Positions 1-12,136 of a DNA stretch of 64,000 bases are shown piece after piece. How positions within the stretch are numbered: position 1 is the stretch's first letter; each line of letters opens with the position of its first letter. The position numbers were made by a program, and so were the translations under genes. The DNA lies in contig NC_061114.1 of assembly GCF_002878395.1 (NCBI RefSeq), forward strand, positions 144,673,003 to 144,737,002. The letters run 5' to 3'. Source of the DNA: Capsicum annuum. Its lineage: Eukaryota > Streptophyta > Magnoliopsida > Solanales > Solanaceae. A model generated the notes under the pieces. The model was given only the letters and a program-made list of their open reading frames with translations, did not search any database and was not told the origin of the DNA.

Positions 1-1202
1 TCACACCTTCATGGTTAGCTATCACAAACCGCCATTATTGCCTAATTAAAACAATTAGCACATAACCAGCCACCAATACCAGAAGTCTTTAACCAAGGAT
101 TTATGAAGTGGTATCTTTATACCGACTATATCTTTCTAGAAATGTCATTAGCCAACACTTAGGGGACTGCCATGTACCCCACATAATTACCATTTAAACC
201 AAAACCATGGCCACCAAGTCCTTACCAATTTAGGTTCCATATCAAAATTATGCAATGCAATAGTTTCGATAAAAGTCAAACTATGTGACAAAACCATTCT
301 CATAGGTATTTTATCAAACATATTGAGGGCATATAGTTTCCAAAACCAAAACCAAGAACCAATTGACAATTCCCATGAAACTATATATTCAATTCCACAA
401 CTTTAACATGAAAACTATAAGAAAACTATGGGAAAACAATATTCATCCATTAACAACCAAACCCCCCAACATATAATTAAAAACTAAATTATACCCACAA
501 TTAAATCGTAAAGACCAATTAGTTAAATATGAATTTAGTTGAAGTGGAAATAAGGGAGGAGTAACACGCCTTAGATACAAAGAGTATAAAGTGAAACCAC
601 CCTTTTAAGCCCCGAATTTATTGTACTGGAGAAACCCTAGCCTTTTTAAAACCAAGAGCCTTGAGAGAGATTTGAGATGTTTAAAGTGTTTTTGATTGAG
701 AATAATAGGGTAAATAAAGTCCCAAAATTTTTTTAAGTCATGGGGTCAAAAGAGGTTAATGGGGAAAAGTCTAGAATACCCCTAACTTAAACTATAAAAA
801 ATCACTGCAGAAAGGTATGACCCCCCCTTGACTTGTACACACAACATACAAAGGGTACCCACCACGCGTACCCTAGATAGAATGTTGGAAATCATAACTA
901 TCCACCAAACGACTCCCCACCTAAGTCATACCTTCATCATACGACAAGTACTTTAGAATCGTACCCTAGGTAGCCTACCAAGATCATGACACACTGATCA
1001 ACATACCAGTGGATTTCCTCATTTATACCATCTCCATACGACTGGTATCTTGGACAGTAACTAACCAGAACCATGCAGAGTAACATAAGAGCGAGGCCTC
1101 TAAACTGTACCCACATCATACGAATAGTAAGCCTAAGTAGTATGATGTACAGAGAGTTCAAAACACATGAAATTTTTAAGGACAAAAACCTAGGGTATTT
1201 CA
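1..1202 (-). mobile_element. Family C gypsy LTR fragment (truncated by window edge)
   Basis: Right part of an LTR in minus orientation. Its right end reads ...AACCTAGGGTATTTCA; read on the minus strand this starts TGAAATACCC, like the other C-type LTR starts in this window (TGTAACACCC at 52717, TGAAACACC at 32873). The tract near 250 (tgcaatgcaatagttt) recurs in the neighbouring LTR near 1350 and in the LTRs near 51730 and 58450. The U3 part (about 780-1200) resembles the LTR starting at 32873 more than the others, so this is a subtype. No ORF is credible. The left end lies outside the window. Confidence 0.6.
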
Positions 1203-2338
1203 GGGAAAGGCAACGACCCTCTTTGCTCATTAAATTAAGTTGGGGGAATGCCATGACCCCTCCCCCTCCTTTTGTTTATTAGATCAAGCTTAATATAAAA
1301 ATTATGTCCAATAGAGCCTTAAAACCCTTTTTATTCATTTAACCATTTGTGCAATGTAATAGTTTAGGAAAGTAAGCCAAATCATGTGATTAACCATAAT
1401 CCTAATCCAATTATGAAAGTGGGTTGAGGGAACACAATTTCCAAAACCAAATTCCAAACCAAAACATCAATTTGGGTAAATGCCTCAACCCCCATTCCAT
1501 TCACCATACCCATGCACCCCAAAAGGTTTCAAAATACATAAATAAACATAAACACTTGAATTAAAACCATGGGAATTATAATCAAGTACCAATCCTTTCA
1601 AAACCGTCAACCTAAATCAAAACCCATATTCAAATCCATATGAATAACCTTTCAAACACATACTTTAAGTAAAACAAGTTTAAGGGGAAGAGTAATATGC
1701 CTGAAAGTATCATAATTATGGAGAGAAATGAGAACTTGGAAGCTCTAAATACTCAACCTTGAGAAATCTAACTTGTTCTTGACTTAGGGTTTTGAGAGAG
1801 TTATAGAGTATGTTTGATTATGTTTTGAGATGAGAATGAGGCACCAAAATGGTTTTTAGGTCATAGGTCATAATTGTAGAAAAGGGGAAATGTCCAAAGT
1901 ATCCCTAATAAAACACTGAAAACAATTGTTTCCAATGACTATGGGTCACCTTACGGCTCGTGAGGGCATATTACGAGTGATCATGATGACTCATAGTCTG
2001 GGGAAAAAACATGGGGCCTCCTCACTGGGATAACTACAAAAAGCACCCTATGACTCATAAAGAGTCATTACGACTTGTGACATCCCAGTCGTAGTCATAA
2101 TGGAAACCTTAGATGTTACTCTAGTTTAGTTACGGATAGCACCTATACGACCTTATAGATTTTCACAACTCGTAAGATGGGAGTCTTGGACAGGACAAAA
2201 GATATGGAAAACCTCACTGGTCACCCTACGAAGCCCTGCGACTCGTGATGAGACTTTATGACCCATTGGGTGAGTCGTAGCTTGGTCATTAGGCTCAAAT
2301 CTCAAAATTTTCAATGGCCAAAATTCTAGAGTGTTACA
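1203..2338 (-). mobile_element. Family C gypsy LTR, left-truncated
   Basis: A second C-type LTR piece in the same orientation. It starts mid-LTR, where 'gggggaatgccatgacccc' resembles 'gagaatgcctcgtccccttg' of the LTR near 58330, and ends at GAGTGTTACA (2338), the expected 5' end when read on the minus strand. U3 carries TGACTCA motifs within 1985-2060. The abrupt mid-LTR start beside the neighbouring LTR's end suggests that LTR inserted into this one, with the left part of this copy outside the window. No coding capacity. Confidence 0.6.
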
Positions 2339-2830
2339 AGGTGTCTGTATTTGTATGATTATTTCCAATAGATGAGTCATTTATTGCAATAAATATCTAT
2401 ATTTTTTTTTCCTATAGTTAATTCATCTGTTGCATTAAAATAGATGTTTATATCTCTTTGATTATTTCCAATAAGTGAGCCATCTATTGTATTGGATTAG
2501 TCATAATTGTAATAGATGTCTATATCAATTTAATTATTTCCAATAGATGAGTCATTTATAGCATTGCAATAGATGTCTATATCTATTTGATTATTTTCAA
2601 TAAATGAGTCTTCTGTTACAACAGGTCACTAACCTATTGCAATAGATGTCTATAGCTATTTGATTATTTCCAACTGAGTCATCTGTTACATTTATAATAT
2701 ATGACTAGATCTGTTTGATTTTTTCAATATATAATTTATCTATTGCATAGAAATAGATTTCAACACTTGTTTGATTATTTCCAATAGATGTGTCCTTTGC
2801 TAAAATAGATAATGCTTCTATCATAATATT
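2339..2830. repeat. Irregular tandem array of ~60-75 bp units with CAATAGATG half-palindromes
   Basis: Repeated units of the form 'tttgattatttccaatagatgagtcatctattgcaat' recur about six to seven times with variable spacing. Each contains CAATAGATG or CATCTGTTG arms that are inverted copies of one another. It abuts the C LTR on the left and the Ulp1-like gene remnant on the right. The same arms are found at 3800-3975, 40035-40400 and 42035-42370. The adjoining 2831-3010 is AT-rich with no gene visible. Confidence 0.7.
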
Positions 2831-3009
2831 TGACTTCTGTCATCCATATTTAACAATAATCTAACATTCTTCAAATATAAGGATAAAATAGTATTCATGA
2901 TAAAATAATTGGACATCAATTAAACGTAAAATATTGTCATTACCAACTAAATAATATAATTAACTAAAAATAGTAAAAATAAGATATTGGTATATTGTAT
3001 TTAAATTAT

Positions 3010-4627
3010 CATTACACAAATAATTTAATTAAATTACAACCTCCATCAGGGCTTCAAACTCTTACATACTACCCCAACAGCCAAAACCTCTTGCATCTTG
3101 GAAACAGGATTGCCATTCAATAAGGTCTGGGAAGTTGTCATACCAGTTCCCGTCATCAAGTGCTCAATTATTCAATAAGGTCTTAAAATTTGTCATACTA
3201 GTGCCGGTTATCAATTGGTTAGTAAATGAAAGTGAGTATGACCCGCACGTGGACCCAGTTTTTTTTGGGAAAGTTCTGGTTTTAACTTTCAAAAGTTCAT
3301 CATTCATTGGGAAACTTTTCTGGCAAGTGATTCATTATACCACTTTGGTTCAACAATCTTAGAAACATTGCCAATAAAGGTTCCAAGAAAATCAAAACTC
3401 TCTATCTTTAAAAACTTATATGTTATAGTCAAAAACATTCATGACTCCTTCATTCATGTAGAGATCAACAGTCACAAAATTTTTTATGGAAGAATTATCT
3501 TTTCCATTATCCAATCCATGACATCCAAATATGACCTCTTTCATCTACTGTAATCAATTATGTCCTCATCCCATTCCAACTCAGCAACTAACTCCTTTTT
3601 TTTGCCACTAGAAGTACTTCTTCACTGAGTTTGTTGTACCTACTTAAAAAGTTATCGTAGAAGTTGAGGTCCATGATCCTATCCCTTAGATCATTCTACT
3701 CAGTGAATTTTTAATGCCTCTCCCACATGAGGTAAATAATTTCATAAACATAGTGATACAATAATATAATCTAAATAAGTTAGTAACTAATAATAACATC
3801 TAAAATGATATAATAAATGGGTAATCTATTTCAATAGATGAACTATCTGTTGCAATAGATGAATCATTTGTTGCATAAGTTCTCTGAATATATTTGTAGA
3901 TTACCTAATCTACTGCAAATTAATGCAATATATGGCTAATCATTTGCAACAGATAGATCATCTAAAAAGAGATATCAATGAAAATGAATAAATAGAATGT
4001 TAGGAAAAGTAACTTATCCAGTCCACCCACAAGACATCCATACTACTCATGTCCTTGAAATCATTTACACCAATTTATTAATGGAGTACACTTCTAGGGC
4101 CTTTTTTTATGTCAACAGTGTGTACAACTTATCATTCTTTGTGGATTTCACCAACTTATAAATATTCACCTTTTTCAACTCTGTCTACTCTCTTATGGCC
4201 CTTAGAAGTTGCTAACCAGTTAAAGAAAGAGGAGTTGTGATTTTTCTTAATTTAATATTTGATAGTATCATAGAAATTAATTCTTTCTCCTCTTAACTGC
4301 CAATAGAGTGAATGGATCTATAATCTGCCTTTCTAATATGACACCACTCTTAGATGTCAATTCCTTACCAAAAACAGTCTAAGAATCAATAGGCTTAATC
4401 AAGTTCTCATGTTTGTCATTGAAATATTTGCATTTATATGTTTAGCATGAGCTACAAGAGGGACCAAAAGAAGTGACATGCCTACTAAAAGGGTTGAATT
4501 CACCATATCCACTATCACTATGACCATCATCATGGTCAACTCTTTTTTCAAAAAAAAAGATCATGAGAGTCATGAACATGCTTATCACCATCTCTAACAC
4601 TATTATCACCAAAGTCAACATCAATAC
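3010..4627 (-). pseudogene. Degenerate Ulp1-type cysteine protease gene of a DNA transposon (two pieces)
   Basis: On the minus strand, 3240-3560 keeps a weak C48 (Ulp1/SENP) layout: a strand and turn NFVTVDLYMNEGVMNVFDYN (about 3429-3488), where Asn sits where a catalytic His is usual and FDYN could hold the Asp, then about 60 codons later TCGSYSLSFTNQ with a Cys (codon 3245-3247) in the position of the family's catalytic Cys. Upstream on the same strand, 3990-4627 encodes fragments such as KRVDHDDGHSDSGYGEFNPF. A repeat-filled gap (3745-3990) probably marks an intron. Many stops and frameshifts make it dead. The 5' side is cut by the B LTR at 4628. Such genes are known in plant Mutator-like elements that captured Ulp1. 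The identity rests on short motifs, so it is tentative. Confidence 0.45.
3800..3975. repeat. Palindromic CATCTGTTG/CAACAGATG repeats in a probable intron
   Basis: Several CAATAGATGA...TATCTGTTGCAATAGATG units lie back to back (3830-3880), then recur as CAACAGATAGATCATCT near 3948. Adjacent arms are inverted copies, so each pair can fold. They sit between the two pieces of the Ulp1-like pseudogene, as the same repeat sits in the DUF1985 gene intron at 42035-42370. Confidence 0.65.
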
Positions 4628-4893
4628 TGTAATGACCCTCCAGTTCATTTTCTATATTTCAGCTTATTTTTACTATTTAGAGATTTTCTATAGCTACCCC
4701 AAGTCATATATGACTTACTAGAATTGACAGTTCGATTATCGAGTAGTTGATTTGGTTTTTAGAGCTAATTGTTTGTTTTTTAAGTCTTCGCAAGTTCAAA
4801 TTGGTAACCAAGCAAAAAATTTAGTCAAATGACCTTGTATACCAATTCTAATAGTTCCAACATCTTTGAAACATTAATTTTAGGCTAGGTGGA
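4628..4893 (+). mobile_element. Family B LTR, segment 1 of 3
   Basis: Starts with TGTAATGACCCTCCAG, a typical LTR 5' end, where the Ulp1-like sequence stops. Interrupted at 4893 by a solo A LTR and continued at 7415. The assignment to the LTR matched elsewhere (42652-44871) is by continuity through the GTGGA duplication; this first segment itself is missing from the truncated second copy. No coding content. Confidence 0.55.
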
Positions 4894-7409
4894 TGTAACT
4901 CCCCAAATCTGGTACCTGAAATTCTATACGGTGCTCCTGTCCTTGAAGGACCATAAGCTAACCCATGATTGATATTTTTACCTATATACTGCATAAAATA
5001 CGGAATAATTCAAAAACATGAACTAAAAGGCCATAAGGTTCACATAATTGAAGTAAAATATAACATCTAAACAGGGTATGAAATACCCAAAATGAAACTG
5101 AAAATACTAAAGTCTGAAACATGATAGTCCAGAAAGCCTCTAACTGATTGAACTCTTAGAGTAAGGAGTTGATGGGACATGTCCCCAACTAACTTCGACT
5201 ATAAACTAATTAATGAGATAATAAAGAAATAATCATGTCCTCGAATGATGAAGACTCACTTCTAACTCTGACTACTGAAACTGAAATCTACTGTTGATCT
5301 GGAGCTTGTGTCTCTAAACCTATGGTATAAGACACCATAGCGCAAATGTGTCAATACTTTGAATATATTGATATGCATGTGGGGTAGGCTAAATGCATGG
5401 GGTTCATATGCATGAACAATACTGGCTAACTGACTACTATGAACGTGAGAATACATACATGCATACATAGTAACTATATCTGAAATCATTATAACATGAG
5501 TACTGAATCTGAATACTGATAACATGACATACTGATAATTGATATAACTGATAACATGAGTGACTGTATCTAATAGTCCTGAATCTAGGGGAACTATCTG
5601 AGTTTTGTTCTGTATCTAAGTTAACTCTATCTGACAGTCCTGGATTCTGAAGAACTATCTGAGTTCTTTTATTGAGACTAATACTGAGACTGTAGTAGGT
5701 AGTCATCTAACCGGCATGCCCCAAATGATGCATTATAGCTAAATTGGGGTCTAATCTATGCCCTGATTAAAGGAGTGTCAATACCATGCCATTGGTAAGG
5801 ATAACATGTGAGTAACCCTAATATAACAGGTAACTCTGATGAGAATAGTGGAAACCCTCATATAGCATGCTAAGCCACCTCATCTACCCTCAAATAGCAG
5901 GCTATGATATCTCAACCTATGTTGGGTACATAGTTCTGGAATGCAAGGATTGCTTCTAAGAATCACAACCTCATATAATAGGTGAATTCCCATCCTTGGG
6001 TTCACTCGATGCTAATTTCTACTCCTATCTGAATAGACACTGAACATAATTTACTAAACAGAACATGGACTGATTTACTAAATTTTGTTGACTAACAGAA
6101 TATTACTGATATCTGACAACTAACTAAGTTCATGAGATCATGCAGATTTCTTAAGTCATAAGACTGTCTGAAGTCTAAGGATTCATAGCTTGACTGAGAG
6201 TATCGTGGAAACATGACATGACTATAAGCATACAGATAATGTTTCAGGTACAAGTATGCCAAGGACTCGATTGAAGAAAACTAACCAAGCATAACTTACT
6301 TGAACATATACCTAACATCATAATCCATAATATATTTATAGAAGAATTCCATCAAAACATGTGATAGGCATAACTTGTAAATAAATGGGTATTTTATGAT
6401 ATCATACTAGTTGGGCATTGTTCCTTCATCTAGGCATTTAATCAAACACATGGTAGGCATAGCACATGTAGACAACATTATACAACAATTAATCATCACG
6501 ATTCATCTCTAATTTCATCATCCTAGGTTTTATTTATAAGTTCACATGAATATACATCTATACAAATCAATTCCACATAAAATTGATCACCCAACATGGA
6601 TTTGAATTCAATTGATCATTCTCAACATAAACAAAACTAACCCAACATGAAATTCATAAAGAAATCCATAAACTTAAACTAAGAAAAGAGATTGTTGGGC
6701 TTCATAGACTAAAGGAGTCCATGAATGAACACTATGCATACCTTAGTTTGTGATTTCGTGAATATTGTTTGAGAAAATTTCTTGGAATTGGATCTTTTAT
6801 GAAAACCCTAGCTTATTCTTGAGAGGTTTTTGAGAGAAGAGAGTGTATTTTGGGGTAAAGAGTGGCTGAATCACATGTTAAAGGGCTTAAATAGGGGTGG
6901 GAAGTTGAACCTTTAGACCCTTGATGTATCATTTAATTTTAGTAAAATTTTCCCAAACTGAACCCCTGGTGCGACGCGGCGCGATCACTAGAATTTGACA
7001 ATTTGAAAACTGATGGATGGTGCAATGCGGAACCATTACGTTGCCCCTTCTGTTGTGACCTAGAACTTTGGTGCGACATGAAGAAAATCGCACTAAGACA
7101 CTGGAAAAGGACAATTCTAAATTTGGGCCCTGGCGCGACGCGCCATAATCATGGACCCATATTGGAATTTGTCAAATGTCATTTCCTCTTGTGGCATTAT
7201 TTTATGATGGGAACTTAAAATAGTCGTAACTTCTGACTCGGTTATCGAATTTGGGCGAATCTTATATCAATGGAAAGCTTATTGAATTTTCTACATGAAA
7301 AATATTGAAAATCTTGAAAATTCCTCATTTAATAACCATCATTCAATTTATTATCTAATACTTGACATTCTTAAGATAAAATTTTCTAGGAAAAGTATGG
7401 GGTATTACA
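4894..7409 (-). mobile_element. Solo LTR, family A gypsy, with perfect TSD GTGGA
   Basis: A 2516-bp block bounded by TG (TGTAACTCCCC) and CA (GGGGTATTACA), flanked on both sides by GTGGA (4889-4893 and 7410-7414). Its interior matches the reverse complement of the 5' LTR at 20034-22669: for example 'acggtgctcctgtccttga...gctaacccatga' near the left end and 'tacatagttctggaatgcaaggattg' near 5930-5955. No primer site, purine tract or polyprotein follows on either side, so this is a solo LTR left by LTR-LTR recombination. A TATA-like CTATTTAA lies on the minus strand at 6888-6895, where the LTR promoter is expected. The translated frames inside it are not genes. Confidence 0.85.
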
Positions 7410-7414
7410 GTGGA

Positions 7415-9006
7415 CCTTTGATTTGATCCTTAGGCTTTCGAACTCATTTCAGGCTATTGGCTGAATGTTAAGAAAAATAGCATATATATGTGGGACCCAC
7501 TTTACAATGAAATGGACTTAGATGGAAATTTCAACTTTGGCATTGATTCTAGACATTAATTTGATATGGTAACATATTTTTTTGTGTACATAGGATTTTG
7601 GATGAATCCAGAGGGGTTGGTAGAGACTTGAAAAAATTCCAACTCTCAGTTAGTTATGTTATGTTGCTTAAGCACTCTTTTGGGCTAAGCAAAGGGGCTG
7701 CTAAGGTGACTAGCCCATCGGTTAAGTGATCAAGCTAGCCCAGTTGAGGTTCGCTAAAGTAGAACACCACCACTTAAGCGATGGTCGCTTAAACAAAAAG
7801 GAAACACTTAAGTAGTACCTGTGCAGGTATCCAAATATTTCTAAACCAACATTAGGTCTCTTAAGTGGCCTAGTGTCTGCTTAAGCAACACTTGTGTACC
7901 TGGGAAGGGTATAAAAACTGCACTTAGCCTAATTTTTACCTTCTTCCCCTATTTTCTATAGTGTAGAACCCTAAAAAGTGTAGAAATATAGGAGAATCAT
8001 TGGTAGGTGATTTTTGAGCATTTATGGAGTAAATTGACGTATTTCTTCTCCGAATTCTTGGTAATAATTCATTAATTTCATCATTTAATCCTTCATGTTT
8101 TTCCAATAACCCTTAATAATTGGTGGGTTGATTGTACCACCATTAGAGCTAGAAATTCACCTATTTTTAGGGTAAATATTCCTTGAGCATAGAGGGAAGT
8201 GTAGTTAATTTCAAAAGTTTGATCTCGTAAATACTCCCCATATGGGATTTTTATGTAATTTTGGATCCGAAGCATAATAGTGTAATATAGGTATCATTTT
8301 TCTTTCTTTGATAAGTAGATTGTGATTCTGATAGTGTGGCATCTTCTGGAGGCTTCTTGAAGGGAAAATCGCCTGTTAGTGGATTCTTCGGTCTTTTCTT
8401 TGGTGTCCAGGTACGCTAGGTTTACCTTTTTTATAAGTTGAGATATTTGTGGTATAATTATGATATTATGCTAGATATAGGAAAGAATTTTAGGTATTTA
8501 AAGCATATTAGCATGATTAGTCTTACTTGGACTAATTAGTCTTATTTGGATTGGAATTCCACCTAAAACACGAGCAACTAAGTCAATTCCACCTAAATTA
8601 AGTCAACTAAGCATGTTATACCCTTATTAATGATTTTTTTGGTAGTTTGAGGAGATTTAATACTTAATGATTATGCTAGTTGGTATTAATTTTGGAAAAA
8701 ACTTAGTGGGTTATAGATATGGTTTATTGATATGGTTTATTGGTATGATTTATTGATACGAGTTCCGCTTAGAGTCTGATAATTTTATTGATATAAGTTT
8801 CAATTCATGTCCTGCAATGTTTAAGGTTTATTGATAAGATTTTCTATTCAAGTTTGGAAATTGATATGTTATTGATAATAGAAGTTTGGATTCAAATCTG
8901 ACAAATAATGTTACGATATTGATACTATTAAGGGTGTTATAATGATGATAATATGAGTGTCAGTTTGAGTTTGGCATTGAGAGTTAGATATTATATGATA
9001 AAGTAT
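7415..9006 (+). mobile_element. Family B LTR, segment 2 of 3
   Basis: Continuation of the LTR begun at 4628. It matches the second B LTR from 'gttaagtgatcaagctagccca' (7721, aligned to 42652) to about 44095: compare 'gtgattctgatagtgtggcatctt' at 8320 with 'gtgattttgatagcgtgcatctt' at 43255. It stops at 'gataaagtat', where the composite C element is inserted; the aligned partner continues with sequence found here only after 36350. A 45-bp stretch at 8554-8598 is inverted relative to the partner. Confidence 0.75.
7910..7917 (+). promoter_or_regulatory. LTR TATA box (TATAAAAA)
   Basis: TATAAAAA follows 'gtacctgggaagggta'. The same position in the second B LTR reads 'gtacatgggaagggtatagaaa' (42842 on), so the element is conserved in place but mutated there. 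This is the expected U3/R promoter of the B retrotransposon. Confidence 0.5.
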
Positions 9007-9074
9007 TGTCATGACCTGAAACAGGTTTTAATCATGGCAGGTATCTCAAGCCCACTGTGAGCCAAAGACCACCT
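9007..9074 (-). mobile_element. Terminal stub of the outer C element's 3' LTR
   Basis: The first 68 bases, from TGTCATGACC through 'caggtatctcaagcccactg' to 'caaagaccacct', match the left ends of the LTRs at 50537 and 57260. A family A LTR interrupts here and C-LTR similarity resumes beyond 12136. Confidence 0.6.
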
Positions 9075-12000
9075 TGTAATGCCTCGGGAGTACACCTTGG
9101 ACGCCATACGGTGCTAGGAACAACAAGTGATCCTAAGCTAACCCATGAACTGGCATATTGTTAAGAAACTGAGTTATAATACATTAAATAACAAGTTCTT
9201 CTATGTGGAAACATAATCATACTGAAAAATCTGAAATAGTATATAACTGATAAAGTTTTACAATCTGATAAATTTAAGGAAAGAACTGAATTTACATGAC
9301 TGACTCTGACTGGCATCTTTGAAGCCTCTACTATACTGACTATGGATATCTGGGGCATGCCTCCAACTACCATTAATCAATACATATGAAAAATAAATGA
9401 ACTGTACATGAACTAAGCCTATCTGGAGTTCCCAAAACAAGAGAACTCATCACCTGCTGGCTAGAAACTGTAACTATCTAATCATGATGTGCGGGCTACA
9501 ATGGTACCTACATTATAAAACAATGTATCCACAGAGACATATTTGTGGATCAGTACTTTTGGAATGTACTAAGTATACAAGGGTGAATGCAATAAGTAAA
9601 GCTGATTTCATACATAATGTTAAAACATGCATGCTAAGTGTAAGTAGACTCACCAATTCGCTGGAATAAATTGAAAGCTGAAATATCTGAAAACATGAGT
9701 AACAAATATGATCTGATAAGCTGGTAAATCATTACACTTAGTTTCTTAAATCTTTACAATTATAATATAAGCAAAACTAAAGTTAGGATACAATAAAGCA
9801 TGGATTCATAAACATGCGAGACCAAATATACTGGTACTAAGTTGATTTGATTAACTGAATAACTGATGTCTTGATTACAAAATGATTGAACTCTAAGTAA
9901 AAGGGGTAACTAGTACCTATATACTGATTAACTGATATATGAATATGGACTACTAATATTTGGACACTGAATAGCTGATAACTGACTGAATACTAATTAC
10001 ATAATACTAAATTGTAGTTAGTCTAATTAATTATGCTGAAACTATAGGATAATGTGCCTATGAGATAAGGACTAATAGAATAACATGAGATAATCTAGTA
10101 GGAATGCATGAAAACTATATTATCAGAAAATGTAGGACTAAGTGTGTATCTGTTATGGTACAAAGATAATCTATAATCTAAAAGACTGAAAGTTGTAAAC
10201 CTGAGTGTCTGAAAGTTTGTACACTTAGTCTAGCAAACCTAAAACTGAACTCTAAAACTAAATACTGAACTAAGCCTGTGGGAGGTATCATCTAACTGAC
10301 ATGACCTAATCTAAGCTAATCGAGGTCCAACCAATAACCCTACTTAGAAGGGTGTCAGTACCGTGCCACAGGTACTAACACTGACTGTGTGGATCAACTA
10401 AAATGAAATCCCGAAGGACTAAAGAGTCACCCTCTAGTGGTAGGTGCTCTGGTGAGATATGTGTCAACCTTCAACTGGCAGGTTAACATCTCAAACCTAC
10501 GTTGGCTACATAGTTCTGGAATACAGGGATTGCTACTAAAAGTTACACCCTCAACTGGCAGGTGAGCCCCTATCCCTGGGTTCACTTAGTGCTAAATCCT
10601 ACTACCAACTAAAAGACACTGAAATACTGACTGGTGTATGTAATGATAGCTAATAATTGATAAGCTTAGGTCATCGTATTCTGTAAATAATAGTGCATAT
10701 GGATTCTGAGGTAATTATTAACATATAAACTGATATGGGACTAAAACTTGACTGAGCTAAGCTTAATTAGACTCAAAACTAACTATATTACTGGCTGAAT
10801 GATATTGCTCATGGTATAACTAAAATCATCCTATAGATACGAAAAACTAGGTAAACAGCTAAATTTCAGGTATTCATAACCCCTAGGAGTCGATAACAAT
10901 ACCAATAAGGCATACTAAATCTTTGGGATATAATAAGTAGTCAATATTAAATACCCAACCATTAGGGTATTTCATCAAACACTTGGGAATCATGAACTTG
11001 AACATGGGAATATCTTAAACATAGGAGAATAGCATGATTACATGACTAAGATCATGAATTGGGTAATTTACATAGAATTCATGTGAAATAGGACATGGGT
11101 ATTTCATTAATACATCTGACAATCATAACTTGAACATAAGAATGTCTTAAACATGATGGAACAATAGAGTTACATGGCAAAATTCATAACTTGGGGATTC
11201 GTCTTGAAATTGATTAAACATGATATGGGAATTTTATCAAACATGTGGAAAGCATGAATTTAAAACTTGAGAATATTGCTAAACATCATGAATTTAGGAT
11301 CTATCATGGAATTTACTTGAATAAAGCATGGGAAACTCAAATTCATAGCATGAGGAATTCAAAATCTTTCATGGAATCACACATGGGCTGAATTAAATTA
11401 AAAACACCATGAAAACATGAAATTCAATCTTTCTTTAACATACAAAATACCATAATAATGGAAAATTTATTCTTTAATTGAAAGAAAAAAGGCTTTTGTT
11501 CTCCATGGGTGAAAGAGGACCCATGGATGAACTCCCACATACCTTAAAACTTTAAATCTTAAAGAAGAAACAAAATCTTGAAACCTTTCTTGAATTAGGA
11601 AACTTCAAATCTTGATTGTTCTTGAAGAAGAGGATTGAATTTGATGTTCTTGTAGGGGATTGTTTAGGATTTGTTCTTGAGAGTAAAATAGGACAATGAG
11701 GGCAAATAATGCCCTAATGGATGCTTAGAATCATGTTTTTACGATTTCGGTTGAGATGGAAAAAGACCTCATTTCCCCTCATTCGTTTAAACAAACAATT
11801 TGTAACCTAGATTGCAGTTTTAAGGCTCACCATGATGTGGTGTAATTGCGGTGGCCTACTACCTCACATGAAAATGCCATAACTTTCACTCAGGTATCGG
11901 ATTAAGAAAAAATTGGTATCGTTGGAAAGATGACTCAATTATCTATCATTTGATGGGATTTGACCTGAAAATTACACATAAATCAAAAGTTATAAACTTT

Positions 12001-12136
12001 CAAAGTTAACCCTTGTAGAATCGAATACCAAACTTTGGACGAATCAAGGGATCTTAGCTCAACTTGGCTCTAAGTGATTTCTATGAACACTCTTCACCTA
12101 ATAAGCACTTCACATATTAGGATAAAGGTCGTGACA
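9075..12136 (-). mobile_element. Family A gypsy LTR (probably solo) inside the outer C LTR
   Basis: Starts TGTAATGCCTCGGGAGTAC, the reverse complement of the 3' end of family A LTRs (compare 22640-22669), and ends GGTCGTGACA. Interior blocks match the other A LTRs in order: 'tacatagttctggaatacagggattg' near 10510-10535 and 'ctgggttcacttagtgctaa' near 10577. At about 3.06 kb it is the longest A LTR here. No primer site or coding region is visible. The flank CACCT (9070-9074) does not recur directly at 12137 but does recur at 12174-12178, so the true right border may be up to 37 bp further on. Confidence 0.65.

Noticed and set aside
937..1254. 105-residue minus-strand ORF
   Set aside because: It lies in LTR U3 sequence, has no motif, and its partner LTRs do not keep it open.
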